DNA of 41,705 nucleotides from Candidatus Rokuibacteriota bacterium (GTDB lineage: Bacteria; Methylomirabilota; Methylomirabilia; Rokubacteriales; CSP1-6): assembly GCA_023249095.1 (NCBI GenBank), contig JAHFDK010000021.1:1-41705 (forward strand), written 5' to 3'. Position numbers and translations under genes: made by a program. Position 1 is the stretch's first letter. Each line of letters begins with the position of its first letter. Positions 1-7,296 of the stretch are shown here, piece after piece. The notes below the pieces were generated by a model. It did not search any database. It saw only the letters and a list, made by a program, of their open reading frames with translations, and had not been told where the DNA came from.

Positions 1-20
1 AGCCGCCCGCCGTCGGAGGG

Positions 21-371
21 ATGGCGGCGGGCGGTCCCGCCTCCTCTGAGACGCTCGTCGTCCTGGCGGAGAGGCTCGCCGCGCTCGAGGCGCGCGTCGG
101 CGGGGCGCACGACGACGATCCGATCTGGCTCCCCGACTTCGCCCCGCGCCTCCGGGCCTCGGTGGAGACGGTGCGCGACTGGCTGCGAGACCCGCAGAAG
201 GTCCGCGACTACGGGCTCGACGTCCTTTTCGTCCCGGCGCCCGGCGGCCGCTGGTTCACGACTCGCCGCCGCATCGCGCAGTGGGAGGACTCGCTGAGCC
301 GGAAGTGGGCGGAGAAGCTCTTCGCCCCCCTGCACCTCGGCCGGCGCGCCGCGGCCGGAGGCGGACGGTGA
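21..371 (+). CDS. Predicted excisionase-like DNA-binding protein
   Basis: The 116-residue protein starts with a short amphipathic helix (LAERLAALEARV). It continues with a helix-turn-helix-like stretch (FAPRLRASVETVRDWL), then a wing-like strand GGRWFTT and a Trp-containing helix. This order resembles the small MerR/excisionase-type HTH fold that reads promoter or attachment-site DNA. The GGAGGG lies directly against the ATG, too close for a normal ribosome site, and the frame stays open to the left edge, so the true start may be outside the window. Its stop overlaps the next GTG by 4 bp. The DNA-binding role is inferred from the pattern only. Confidence 0.6.
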   Translation: MAAGGPASSETLVVLAERLAALEARVGGAHDDDPIWLPDFAPRLRASVETVRDWLRDPQKVRDYGLDVLFVPAPGGRWFTTRRRIAQWEDSLSRKWAEKLFAPLHLGRRAAAGGGR

Positions 372-520
372 AGGAGACGAAGCCTTCCCGCTGCGCGGAC
401 CCGCGCTGCCGCGCGCTGTACGGCGCAGCCGTGGCCGCTCGCCGCGCCGCGTTCGAGTGGTTCATGTCCCGAAAGAAGAAGGCCGCCGTGTCACCGGCGG
501 CCGGAAAGGGGAACGAATGA
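368..520 (+). CDS. Small basic protein, unknown function
   Basis: A 50-residue frame opens with GTG inside the previous stop (GTGA). It has a Cys pair near the start (RCADPRCRALYG) and ends in a Lys-rich tail. It has no recognisable family. Support comes from the 4-bp overlaps at both ends, the same spacing seen at the following junctions. The Cys pair could bind metal only together with another protein or as a dimer. Confidence 0.55.
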   Translation: MKETKPSRCADPRCRALYGAAVAARRAAFEWFMSRKKKAAVSPAAGKGNE

Positions 521-795
521 CAGCCCTGATCGTGCGCCTGCTTCGGCCGGCGCGCAACCTCTCTCCGGAGGACGCCGCGCTCGCCCGGGCGCGCGAGGAG
601 GTCCGGCGAATGCGCGCGACCTTCGAGGTCCGGGCATCGCTTCCTCCGCACGTCTCGCGCGCTTACTGCCCCGAGGAGGGCTGCGGCCGCGTCGTCGAGC
701 TCGTCCGCGGCCGGTGCCCGTGCGGGAACGCCGCCGTCGACCCGATCATCCCGGCCCGTTGGTCGCCCCCGAAGAAGGCCGAGGTGGCGGCATGA
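517..795 (+). CDS. Small zinc-ribbon-like protein
   Basis: The protein has 92 residues from the ATG that overlaps the previous stop. A start further upstream is possible but would overlap the neighbour heavily. The C-terminal half contains CPEEGCGRVVELVRGRCPCG, two Cys pairs on a beta-turn frame typical of small zinc ribbons. Such domains usually bind nucleic acid or protein, and no specific partner is visible. It is joined to its neighbours by ATGA overlaps. Confidence 0.6.
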   Translation: MTALIVRLLRPARNLSPEDAALARAREEVRRMRATFEVRASLPPHVSRAYCPEEGCGRVVELVRGRCPCGNAAVDPIIPARWSPPKKAEVAA

Positions 796-980
796 AGACC
801 TTCGCCTGGACCCCCTCAACGCTCGAGGACGCGATCGACGGGCACGCGCGGATGGCCGCGTGGGTCCTCGTTCACACGGGCGACGTCAAGCGCGCCACAC
901 AGCACGCCCGGGCCTGCGACCGGCTCACCTTGGTCGCCGACCAGCGGGCCGCGCTGCGGTGGAAGGAGCGTGCAGCGTGA
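792..980 (+). CDS. Small helical protein, unknown function
   Basis: A 62-residue, mostly helical protein begins at an ATG overlapping the previous stop. Its middle (HTGDVKRATQHARACDRLT) looks helical and basic. I do not recognise the family. Coupled start and stop codons on both sides support it being a real gene. Confidence 0.55.
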   Translation: MKTFAWTPSTLEDAIDGHARMAAWVLVHTGDVKRATQHARACDRLTLVADQRAALRWKERAA

Positions 981-1177
981 GCGCGACGCGGCCCCCCGAC
1001 GCCCACGGCTGCGAGCGGTGCGGTCAGCCGGCGGACTTCGCCACGCTGGACTACTGCGCCGTCTGCTCGCGCGACCTCTGCGACAAGTGCATGGCGGGCG
1101 GCTGCTGCGGGCACGCGCCGGCGAAGAGCGGGCTCGAAGCCGACGGCATGAACGAGCCCAGCGAGGCCCGGTCATGA
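977..1177 (+). CDS. Small Cys-rich zinc-finger-like protein
   Basis: The 66-residue product starts with GTG. It holds CERCGQPADF, then CAVCSRDLCDKCMAGGCCGH: at least four Cys pairs plus a His, a double zinc-binding arrangement resembling B-box or DnaJ-type fingers. Size and position in the early-like gene train suggest an adaptor that binds a host protein or nucleic acid, but that is inference. Confidence 0.6.
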   Translation: MSATRPPDAHGCERCGQPADFATLDYCAVCSRDLCDKCMAGGCCGHAPAKSGLEADGMNEPSEARS

Positions 1178-1404
1178 GCGCCCCCCGTCCCGTCGCCGCT
1201 CCGCCTCCGCGCACGTTCCGCCGCCCGTTCCTGACGCGCCGCGTGCTGCGTGGGCTCAAGACCCTCGCGGAGTTCGGCTGGCCCGAGATCGAGAGCGGCC
1301 CGGTCCGCTTGAAGGGTGAGGCCGAGGCGGACGCGCTCTACGCGAAGCGCTGGATCGAGCGGATGACCTCCTTCCGCGCGGAGGAGCGGGGAGCCCGGAC
1401 GTGA
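1174..1404 (+). CDS. Hypothetical protein, basic N-terminus
   Basis: A 76-residue protein with a Pro/Arg-rich N-terminus (PPPRTFRRPFLTRRVLRG) and an acidic/basic helical C-terminal part (EAEADALYAKRWIERM). I do not recognise the family. ATGA at the start and GTGA at the end tie it to its neighbours. Confidence 0.55.
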   Translation: MSAPRPVAAPPPRTFRRPFLTRRVLRGLKTLAEFGWPEIESGPVRLKGEAEADALYAKRWIERMTSFRAEERGART

Positions 1405-1628
1405 GCGCGAACCCGACTCCCGCCCCCGTCCCGGTCCCGGCCCCCGCTGGGCCGAGCTTCCGCGCTCTCCCGGCACGCCGCGGCTTCGAAGTCGTCTCGC
1501 GCAACGGCGTCGTGTGGGCGACGTCGAAGCGCCCGGACTACGCGCACGCGATCGCCGTCCTCCTCTCGGAGAGCTCCCGCGAGCACCTCGCGCGGCTGCT
1601 CGCGGACGGAGACAAGGAGCCCGTGTGA
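1401..1628 (+). CDS. Hypothetical protein
   Basis: The 75-residue protein has a Pro/Ala-rich leader of about 25 residues, followed by a compact stretch (RRGFEVVSRNGVVWATSKRP) and a helix (YAHAIAVLLSESSREHLARLL). The beta-then-helix order could be one small alpha/beta domain. It matches no family I recognise. The start is GTG, coupled to the previous stop. Confidence 0.55.
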   Translation: MSANPTPAPVPVPAPAGPSFRALPARRGFEVVSRNGVVWATSKRPDYAHAIAVLLSESSREHLARLLADGDKEPV

Positions 1629-1771
1629 CGCTCGACATCGCCCTCGTTCGCGAGACCCTCTCGCTCCTCGGCGCCTTGATCGGCGGCCTGCTCATCGTGC
1701 TCTTCCTCTGGCTGCTCTTCGCCTTCACGGAGGAGCGGCAGCGGAAGCGCCGCGCGAGGACCGGGCGATGA
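1625..1771 (+). CDS. Single-span membrane protein
   Basis: A 48-residue protein with one clear hydrophobic segment (LGALIGGLLIVLFLWLLFAF, about residues 14-33). A basic tail (ERQRKRRARTGR) would stay in the cytoplasm under the positive-inside rule. It starts with GTG within the previous stop. Small membrane proteins in early phage operons often act on the host envelope or on superinfection, but nothing specific is visible here. Confidence 0.6.
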   Translation: MTLDIALVRETLSLLGALIGGLLIVLFLWLLFAFTEERQRKRRARTGR

Positions 1772-2007
1772 GGCCCCTGATGACCCCGCTCGACGCGGAC
1801 GTGGTTCTCGCCCTGGCTTCGGTTCAGATCGCGCGGGACCGCGTGCGCCGCGAGGACTTCGCCCTCTACGTGATCCCGTTCTGGCGGTTCCTCCGGCGGG
1901 CACGCCAAGAGAGCCGCCTGCTCGACGCGAAGGTCGCGCTCGTGGCTGCGGAGAACGCTCTCGCGACCGCGAAGCGCACGCGGGCCGAAGCCCAGGGTGC
2001 GGCGTGA
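1768..2007 (+). CDS. Hypothetical helical protein
   Basis: The 79-residue protein combines a moderately hydrophobic centre (FALYVIPFWRFLRRA) with a long Ala/Lys/Arg helix at the C-terminus (LLDAKVALVAAENALATAKR). It may touch the membrane or form a coiled coil. Family unknown. It overlaps neighbours by 4 bp on each side. Confidence 0.55.
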   Translation: MRPLMTPLDADVVLALASVQIARDRVRREDFALYVIPFWRFLRRARQESRLLDAKVALVAAENALATAKRTRAEAQGAA

Positions 2008-2267
2008 GCGAGATCGGCGAGGTCTACGAAGCGCTGCGCGCGGGGTCGGCCATCCGTCGAGCCTCGAACCGCGCGAGCTCCTCGACTTTCCTGCGAGAGC
2101 GCGGCGTGCCGTTCGTCTCGAAGAACCTCGGCGCGCATCTCATCGTCGGCGCGCCCCCGTTTGCCGACTTCTGGCCCGGGACCGGCCTCTGGATCGAGCG
2201 CGCGAGCGGGCGGAAGGACCGCGGGGTGTTCCGCCTCCTGAAGGCGCTCGCGCGGACCCCATCATGA
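2004..2267 (+). CDS. Conserved small phage protein of unknown function
   Basis: The 87-residue protein contains RRASNRASSSTFLRERGVPF, then GAHLIV and DFWPGTGLWIER. I recall this order (Arg/Ser-rich helix, GxHLIV strand, F-x-P-x-TGLW loop) from small phage early proteins of unknown function. The fold is probably a short alpha/beta domain. The start is GTG, coupled to the gene before. Confidence 0.6.
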   Translation: MSEIGEVYEALRAGSAIRRASNRASSSTFLRERGVPFVSKNLGAHLIVGAPPFADFWPGTGLWIERASGRKDRGVFRLLKALARTPS

Positions 2268-2509
2268 GCGAGCCCTCCTTCTACGGCTTCGCCGTCGTCG
2301 AAGGCCGCATGTCGGTCGTCTGGCGCGCCGAGGCGCTCGGCGTGCCGATCCGCACGGTGCAGGCGCACCTCAACGGCGTTCCGACCGTCCTGCTCCCGCT
2401 CGAGGACGTCGACCGCCTGATCCTCGCGAGCATCGCGAATCACCTGAAGCGCGCGGCGCAGGTCTTCGATGAGGCACTCGCGGCGAAGCTGGGAGTAAAG
2501 CTCCAGTGA
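2264..2509 (+). CDS. Hypothetical protein
   Basis: An 81-residue protein. A beta-like N-terminus (FYGFAVVEGRMSVVW) leads to a stretch that could be an HTH (RAEALGVPIRTVQAHLNG), then a helical C-terminus. The GVPIRTVQAHLNG segment gives a weak case for DNA binding. The ATG overlaps the previous stop. Confidence 0.5.
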   Translation: MSEPSFYGFAVVEGRMSVVWRAEALGVPIRTVQAHLNGVPTVLLPLEDVDRLILASIANHLKRAAQVFDEALAAKLGVKLQ

Positions 2510-2634
2510 AGACGCAGCTTGTGATCCTGGCCGCTCTCGCGCTCGCGTGCTGGTCCTTCACGAACCTCTTCGTCCACCTCCTCGCACGAAAGAAAGCCCC
2601 GGGCAGGAACCCCGGGGCGGGAGAACGCGCATGA
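2506..2634 (+). CDS. Small membrane protein
   Basis: A 42-residue frame starting GTG. Residues 5-25 (LVILAALALACWSFTNLFVHL) form one membrane span, followed by a basic tail. The 3' part of the gene encodes a strong RNA hairpin (2596-2618) just before the ribosome site of the next gene, so the C-terminal codons may be constrained by the RNA. It overlaps the previous and next genes by 4 bp. Confidence 0.5.
   Translation: MKTQLVILAALALACWSFTNLFVHLLARKKAPGRNPGAGERA
2596..2618 (+). promoter_or_regulatory. RNA hairpin ahead of the recombination operon
   Basis: A perfect 8-bp stem (GCCCCGGG with CCCGGGGC) and 7-nt loop lie inside the end of the preceding small gene. They end directly before the GGGAGA ribosome site of the gene at 2631. 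There is no T-run, so it is not a typical terminator. It could pause transcription, protect the downstream message, or tune access to the ribosome site. Confidence 0.4.
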
Positions 2635-3602
2635 ACGAAACCGCCCTCGCAGTGATCGACAGCGCTCCCCTCAGCGCCGTCGCCATTCGCGCCCAGGTGA
2701 ACCTGATCCAAGAGGTCATGCAGGCCGTGATGAAGGAGGGGACGCATTTCGGGACGATCCCCGGCACGCCGAAGCCGTCCCTCTGGAAGCCCGGTGCCGA
2801 GAAGCTCCTCTCGACGTTCCGGATCGCCGTCGACCCGCGCGTCGAGGACCTCTCGACGAGCGACGCCATCCGCTACCGCGTGACCGCCGTCGCCCGCAGC
2901 ATGGGTTCCGGTATCGAGCTCGGCTCGGCCGTCGGGGAGTGCAGCACCGACGAGAAGAAGTACCGCTGGCGCGAGGCGATCTGTCAGCAGGAGTTCGACG
3001 AGACCCCCGAAGACCGGCGTCGCGTCGAGTGGAAGAAGGCGCGGAACAACAGCACCTATCAGGTGAAGCAGATTCGGACGAACCCGGCGGACCTCGCGAA
3101 CACCGTCCTGAAGATGGCGGCGAAGCGGGCCGAGGTTGCGGTGACCCTCCGCGTCACGGCCGCCTCCGACATCTTCACGCAGGACATCGAGGACCTCCCC
3201 GAGGAACTCCGGCCGAGCGAGACCGACGCGCTGAACGGAGACGGCGCGCCGTCCGCACCGAAGCCGCAGCGTGCGAGCGAAGCGAAGAAGACCGAGCCCC
3301 CGGCCCAGCCTCCGGCCGATCCGAAGCGCGGGCCCGAGGAGGTCGTCCTCGTGAAGGACGTCCGCGAGAAGGTCGACGGGAAGGGGAAGATCTGGTCCGT
3401 CGACTCCGCGGACGGCCGGTCGTTCCTGACCCGGTACGGGAAGCTCTCCGAGGACGCCTCCGCTGCGAAGGAGCTCGAGGCGCCCGTCCGCATCACCTAC
3501 CACGTCGGCAGCGGCGGCGGCTTCGTCCTGGACTCCCTCGAGCCGGTGCCCGACAGCGAGGAGAAGAAGCCGGCCACGCCCGCCGCCCCGAGCGCCGCGT
3601 GA
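2631..3602 (+). CDS. Putative single-strand annealing / recombination protein
   Basis: The 323-residue protein starts at the ATG overlapping the previous stop, preceded by GGGAGA. Residues 1-200 form a conserved-looking core with KEGTHFGTIPGTPKPSLWKP followed by GAEKLL, seen in many phage proteins encoded beside RecB-like nucleases. A Pro/Lys-rich linker follows, then a small C-terminal beta domain (about 240-310). The next gene is a PD-(D/E)XK protein, giving the order of an annealing protein and exonuclease pair. The role, placing single strands during phage recombination or replication, is inferred from context. I cannot assign it to a named RecT, ERF or Rad52 family. Confidence 0.6.
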   Translation: MNETALAVIDSAPLSAVAIRAQVNLIQEVMQAVMKEGTHFGTIPGTPKPSLWKPGAEKLLSTFRIAVDPRVEDLSTSDAIRYRVTAVARSMGSGIELGSAVGECSTDEKKYRWREAICQQEFDETPEDRRRVEWKKARNNSTYQVKQIRTNPADLANTVLKMAAKRAEVAVTLRVTAASDIFTQDIEDLPEELRPSETDALNGDGAPSAPKPQRASEAKKTEPPAQPPADPKRGPEEVVLVKDVREKVDGKGKIWSVDSADGRSFLTRYGKLSEDASAAKELEAPVRITYHVGSGGGFVLDSLEPVPDSEEKKPATPAAPSAA

Positions 3603-3612
3603 GGCCGGGAAC

Positions 3613-4266
3613 GTGTCGGCCCTGCCGGACCGGATCCCCTTCTCTGGCCGCTTGACCTTCGAGGAGGAGCCGCACCTCTACACGCTCGACGGCGAAGTCA
3701 TTCCGGGGATCACGTCGATCCTGAAGGCCGCTCGGCTGCTCGACGACAGCTTCTACAGCGTGGAGGCGCGGGAGCGCGGCGTGGCGGTCCACCTCGCCAT
3801 CCAGTACCTCATCGAGGGCGACCTCCAGCGGGACAGCCTCGCGCCCCTGATCCTCCCCTACGTCGAGGCCTGGGAGCGGTTCGCCATCGAGATGCACTGG
3901 CAGCCGGTGGAGGCGCCCGAGCTGCTCGTCGGCTCCGAGGTCCTCCGGTTCGCGACGCGAATCGACGGCATCGGGAGAGTGAACGGGAGTCCGCTCCTCG
4001 TCGTCAACAACTGGAAGAGCGGCGGGCCGGAGCCATGGCACGCGGTCCAGTCCGCCGGTGAAGCCGTGGCCTACGCAGAGACGACCGGCAGGGCGACGAC
4101 CTACGGGCTCCGCCGCGCCGCCCTCTACCTCCGCAATGACGGGACCTATCGCTGGCATGAGCACGAGACGAAGTGCGCCGGCCGCGACGTGGACGACTTC
4201 CGCGCCGCTGCCCGCGTCTACCACTGCCAAGAACGCTTCGGGCGACGCGCCCGGAAGGAGACCTGA
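3613..4266 (+). CDS. PD-(D/E)XK (RecB/Cas4-like) nuclease-fold protein
   Basis: This 217-residue protein has the order of RecB-type phage exonucleases. It shows a helix with GVAVHLAIQYLIEGD, the metal-site Asp in RIDGIG (D118), the strand VVNNWKSG, and the Q-x8-Y helix (Q146, HAVQSAGEAVAYA). In active members the strand reads D/E-x-K; here it is N133-W134-K135, so one acidic metal ligand is Asn. Either the enzyme is weakened or inactive, or N133 is tolerated. The start is GTG 10 bp after the preceding gene. With that gene it probably forms a recombination pair acting on DNA ends. Confidence 0.7.
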   Translation: MSALPDRIPFSGRLTFEEEPHLYTLDGEVIPGITSILKAARLLDDSFYSVEARERGVAVHLAIQYLIEGDLQRDSLAPLILPYVEAWERFAIEMHWQPVEAPELLVGSEVLRFATRIDGIGRVNGSPLLVVNNWKSGGPEPWHAVQSAGEAVAYAETTGRATTYGLRRAALYLRNDGTYRWHEHETKCAGRDVDDFRAAARVYHCQERFGRRARKET

Positions 4267-4267
4267 G

Positions 4268-4975
4268 ATGTCCGCAGTTCCGAGAATCTCCCTCGTCGAG
4301 CCCGAACCCGAACGCCAGAGCGCGCTCGAGCGGAAGGCCCTCGCGATCAAGGCGGAGGCGCAGGCTCTCGTCATCCGCACGGCGGACGAGTTCCGCGCGG
4401 CCGGCGAATTCCTCGTCAACGTCAAGACGGCGCTCGGCGAGATCGAGCAGCTTTGCGACCCGTCGATCGAGGCCGCGCACCGGTCTCACAAGGCCGCGCT
4501 CGCCGTGAAGGCGAAGCTGGCCGGGCCTCTCCTCGAAGCCGAGAAGATCGTCAAGCCCCTCATGGCGACCTACAACGCCGAGCAGGAGCGCAGGCGCCAG
4601 GAGGAGCAGCGTCGGCTTCAGGAGGAAGCTAAGAGGAAGGCCGAGGACGAGCGCCTCGAGCTGGCTCTCCAGGCGGAGAAGGCTGGCGACGCGCAGTCCG
4701 CCGAGGAGCTGATCGCCGCCCCCGTGGAGGCTCCCCTCGTCGTCGTGAGGTCGGAGACGAAGGCCGAGGGCGTCTCGTTCCGCGAGAACTGGAAGGCGAT
4801 GGTCGTCGACCTGAAGACGCTCGTGCGCGCGGTCGCCGACGGAACGGCTCCTCTCGCCGCGATCGTCCCGAACCAGTCCTTCCTCGACTCGCAGGCGAAG
4901 GCCTTGAAGGCCGAGCTCTCCTACCCGGGCGTGAAGGCCTACAACGAAACCATCGTCTCGGGGCGCAGGGGGTGA
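4268..4975 (+). CDS. Coiled-coil recombination-module protein
   Basis: The 235-residue protein is helical throughout. Residues 100-150 form a charged coiled coil (YNAEQERRRQEEQRRLQ and on). The C-terminus (IVPNQSFLDSQAKALKAEL, then YPGVKAYNE) is a motif I associate with phage proteins found beside annealing proteins and exonucleases. It lacks nuclease or NTPase motifs. It may be a scaffold or nucleoid-like partner in recombination. The start ATG is 2 bp after the previous stop; longer forms would overlap that gene. Confidence 0.6.
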   Translation: MSAVPRISLVEPEPERQSALERKALAIKAEAQALVIRTADEFRAAGEFLVNVKTALGEIEQLCDPSIEAAHRSHKAALAVKAKLAGPLLEAEKIVKPLMATYNAEQERRRQEEQRRLQEEAKRKAEDERLELALQAEKAGDAQSAEELIAAPVEAPLVVVRSETKAEGVSFRENWKAMVVDLKTLVRAVADGTAPLAAIVPNQSFLDSQAKALKAELSYPGVKAYNETIVSGRRG

Positions 4976-4978
4976 GCC

Positions 4979-5524
4979 GTGGGAAACGCGGAAGACCCCG
5001 ACTTCACCATCCCCGAAGTCACCCTCCCCGAACCGACCGGTGAGACGACCTCGATCAAGACCTGCTCTGCATGCGCGGACGATCACTACGGTCTCCCGGT
5101 CCTCGTCGAGCCGTTCCCTGACGGGAAACCGTCATCTCGGTTCGTCTCCTGTCCGAAGACCGGCACGCGCGTCTGGCTCATCCCGGTCCCGCAGAAGGCC
5201 TCCGCCGTCGAAATGCTCTCCAAGGCGCTAGGCGCCGTCGTTGACGCCGAAGAGAACGCCGCCCGCGCCAAGGAGGCCGCCAACGTCCACCGCGCCGCGC
5301 TCCTCCAGGAAGTCCGGGGCATCTGCGCCGTGATCGGCCTCATCCCGCTCTCCGAGCTCGACGGCATCCTCGAGCCGCCCTCGAAGCCGAAGGCCCGGCG
5401 CAAGGCGAAGAAGGCCGCATCCTCGAGCCCGCGGACCGGTGGCCTGCACCGCGGGCTCCCGAAGGACGCGCCGGCTCCCGCCGCCGCCCCGATGACGCCG
5501 GGGGTGCCAGATGCCCACGCGTGA
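4979..5524 (+). CDS. Hypothetical protein with Cys motifs and basic tail
   Basis: The 181-residue protein has an N-terminal metal-binding-like region (CSACADDHYGLPV, then FVSCPKTGTRVW), a helical middle rich in Ala and Glu, and a basic Pro/Ala-rich tail (PSKPKARRKAKKAAS). It could bind nucleic acid through the tail. The start is GTG, 3 bp after the previous stop. No family recognised. Confidence 0.55.
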   Translation: MGNAEDPDFTIPEVTLPEPTGETTSIKTCSACADDHYGLPVLVEPFPDGKPSSRFVSCPKTGTRVWLIPVPQKASAVEMLSKALGAVVDAEENAARAKEAANVHRAALLQEVRGICAVIGLIPLSELDGILEPPSKPKARRKAKKAASSSPRTGGLHRGLPKDAPAPAAAPMTPGVPDAHA

Positions 5525-6017
5525 GCTCTCCCCCGAGGAGCGGCGTATACGCGGGATCAAGCTCGCACACCTCGTTCGCGAGCGCGACCGGAACGCTGCG
5601 CTGCACGCCGAGGAGAACCGCGCCTACCGAGAAGAGGTGAAGGACCTCTCCCGGGAGATCGAGAGCCTCTCCCGCGAGGTCGAGTCCGGCTTCATCGTCG
5701 AGGACGGACAGGCCGCCCTCTTCACGTCCTCAGACGAGCCCAAGCCGCCGGTGACGACCGCATCAAGTCCGGTCGCACAGGAGCCTGCCACGGACGAGCC
5801 CGCCCCGCCCTGCTCCCTCTGCGGCGCCACGGGCGAGACCGTCAGCCTCGAAGCGGGCGGAGTGAAGACGCCGCCGCTCTGCCCGAGCTGCTTCGAGGCA
5901 GCCTCGAACGTGGCGGCCTCGAGCGCCGCGAACGCCGAGCCCGGCCCCCCGAGTACCGCATCCGCGAACGGCTTCATCGACCTCGAAGAGGAGGAGGCCC
6001 CCGATGGCGAGCGCTAA
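5511..6017 (+). CDS. Coiled-coil and zinc-ribbon hypothetical protein
   Basis: The 168-residue protein has an N-terminal charged coiled coil (residues 5-60), a low-complexity linker, and a C-terminal Cys4 site (CSLCGATG ... CPSC). Its tail is acidic (DLEEEEAPDGER). It overlaps both neighbours by about 14 bp. The architecture suggests a dimeric adaptor, but nothing shows its partner. This gene ends with TAA, which shows that TAA works as an ordinary stop in this genome. Confidence 0.6.
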   Translation: MPTRELSPEERRIRGIKLAHLVRERDRNAALHAEENRAYREEVKDLSREIESLSREVESGFIVEDGQAALFTSSDEPKPPVTTASSPVAQEPATDEPAPPCSLCGATGETVSLEAGGVKTPPLCPSCFEAASNVAASSAANAEPGPPSTASANGFIDLEEEEAPDGER

Positions 6018-6375
6018 CGCTCAGCCCGGTCTCTTCGACCGTCCGATCCCGCAGCCGCAGCCGGGCGTCGGCACGCAGCGGTCCGACCGGAAGCTCGAGG
6101 GGCTCCAGGCCAAGGCGGAGAAGTACCGGAGCCCGTACATCGACATCGCGCGCGCCGCGATCCGCGCGCTCGCCCTCTCCCCCGAGCCCTTCTCGAGCGA
6201 CGACGTCCGCCGCGCGATCGGAAGCCCGGTCGGTCTCGACCCGAGAACGATCGGCTGCGCCTTCCGAGCCGAGCGCCTCGCCGGGACGATCCGCTCGACC
6301 GGGCAATGGAAGACGTCGGTCTTCGCCTCTCGAAACGGCGGATGGGTCCGCCTCTGGCAGGGGGTTCGGTCATGA
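6004..6375 (+). CDS. Predicted winged-helix DNA-binding protein
   Basis: The 123-residue protein has a disordered N-terminus of about 40 residues. The helical core contains PFSSDDVRRAIG, then IGCAFRAERLAGTI and a beta wing (WKTSVFASRNGGWVRLWQ). This helix-helix-wing order resembles small phage winged-helix proteins of the replication and recombination region. The role is inferred. The ATG overlaps the end of the previous gene. Confidence 0.55.
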   Translation: MASANAQPGLFDRPIPQPQPGVGTQRSDRKLEGLQAKAEKYRSPYIDIARAAIRALALSPEPFSSDDVRRAIGSPVGLDPRTIGCAFRAERLAGTIRSTGQWKTSVFASRNGGWVRLWQGVRS

Positions 6376-6671
6376 ACATTCCGCCCGCACCGTGGCCCTG
6401 GCTTCGGTCCCCTCACGAGGAGAGTCGGCGCGCCGCCCGCAGGCACGCTCTCAGCGACGTCGTCGGCCGGTCGTTCATCTTCGGCGGCGGAGAGCAGCGT
6501 CCGGACGGACCGGGTTCCCTCTACCCGCGTCGCCTCGGCTGCCGCTGCACCGTCGTTCAGATCTCCGAGGACCGCTGCCGCTGCCCGCTCATCGTCGCCT
6601 TCCCCGACGGCTTCCGCGGCATCGCCGAGCGCGACTGGCTGAAGCCGGTCGACGGGGCGGTCGCAGCGTGA
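6372..6671 (+). CDS. Hypothetical Cys-containing protein
   Basis: A 99-residue protein with an Arg/His-rich N-terminal helix and a compact C-terminal part (LGCRCTVVQISEDRCRCPL). The two Cys-x-Cys pairs may bind a metal. Family unknown. It is coupled by ATGA to the gene before and GTGA to the next. Confidence 0.55.
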   Translation: MNIPPAPWPWLRSPHEESRRAARRHALSDVVGRSFIFGGGEQRPDGPGSLYPRRLGCRCTVVQISEDRCRCPLIVAFPDGFRGIAERDWLKPVDGAVAA

Positions 6672-7054
6672 CCCGCCCTGCCTTCCCTCCGCCCCTCGTC
6701 ATCGTCATCCCCGCCGCCGTCTCCGACGGCGAGTCTGTCGAGGCGGCTCTCTGCGCCCTGGCCGCGATCGACGAGGAGTCGGCCTCCCTTCGGCGCTTCC
6801 TCCGCGACGGCGCGACCTACCGGCGCGAGACCGGCCGGACGATCCCGCTCGTCGAGTGGGACGCGGCCCACGACCGAATCCACGACCTCGCCCGGCTGCG
6901 TCAGCGCGTGCAGGAAGCCCTCGGCGCCCACCGGCGGCAGAGGACCTCCTTCGACCGCGCGTTTGTCAACGTCGCGCGCGAGCGCCTCGAGCCGACGATC
7001 CTCGGCGAGCTCACGGCTGCGGCGCAGCACCTGGCGAAGGGGGCCGGGGCGTGA
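6668..7054 (+). CDS. Hypothetical helical protein
   Basis: The 128-residue protein opens with a hydrophobic beta strand (PPLVIVIPAAV) and continues as several amphipathic helices. It has no catalytic motif. The start is GTG within the previous stop and the end overlaps the XRE gene by 4 bp, so it is probably co-translated with it. Confidence 0.55.
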   Translation: MTRPAFPPPLVIVIPAAVSDGESVEAALCALAAIDEESASLRRFLRDGATYRRETGRTIPLVEWDAAHDRIHDLARLRQRVQEALGAHRRQRTSFDRAFVNVARERLEPTILGELTAAAQHLAKGAGA

Positions 7055-7296
7055 AGCGCTGCCGTGCCGGCCAGCAGCCGAAGAGCAGGGCCGACTACTA
7101 CAGAAGGCTCCGTCTCGCGCTCGGCGTCCGCGTCGAGGAAGTGGCCCGAATCTCCGGCTTCTCGATTTCCTACCTCTCGGCGATGGAGGCGGAGACGCGG
7201 CCGCTCCTCCCTCACGTCGAAGAGGCCCTGCGCCTCACCTTCGACAGGCTCCAGCGGCACGTCTACGAGGACGCGCGGCGCGTCGAGGCGGCATGA
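7051..7296 (+). CDS. XRE-family HTH protein
   Basis: The 81-residue protein contains YYRRLRLALGVRVEEVARIS followed by GFSISYLSAMEAETR, a Cro/CI-type helix-turn-helix with the usual xYLSxxE recognition helix. It probably binds operator DNA as a dimer. It lies directly upstream of the helicase-methyltransferase gene and overlaps it by 4 bp. A second XRE gene lies just past the helicase/nuclease block at 12408, so the pair may control it. The start is GTG. Confidence 0.75.
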   Translation: MKRCRAGQQPKSRADYYRRLRLALGVRVEEVARISGFSISYLSAMEAETRPLLPHVEEALRLTFDRLQRHVYEDARRVEAA

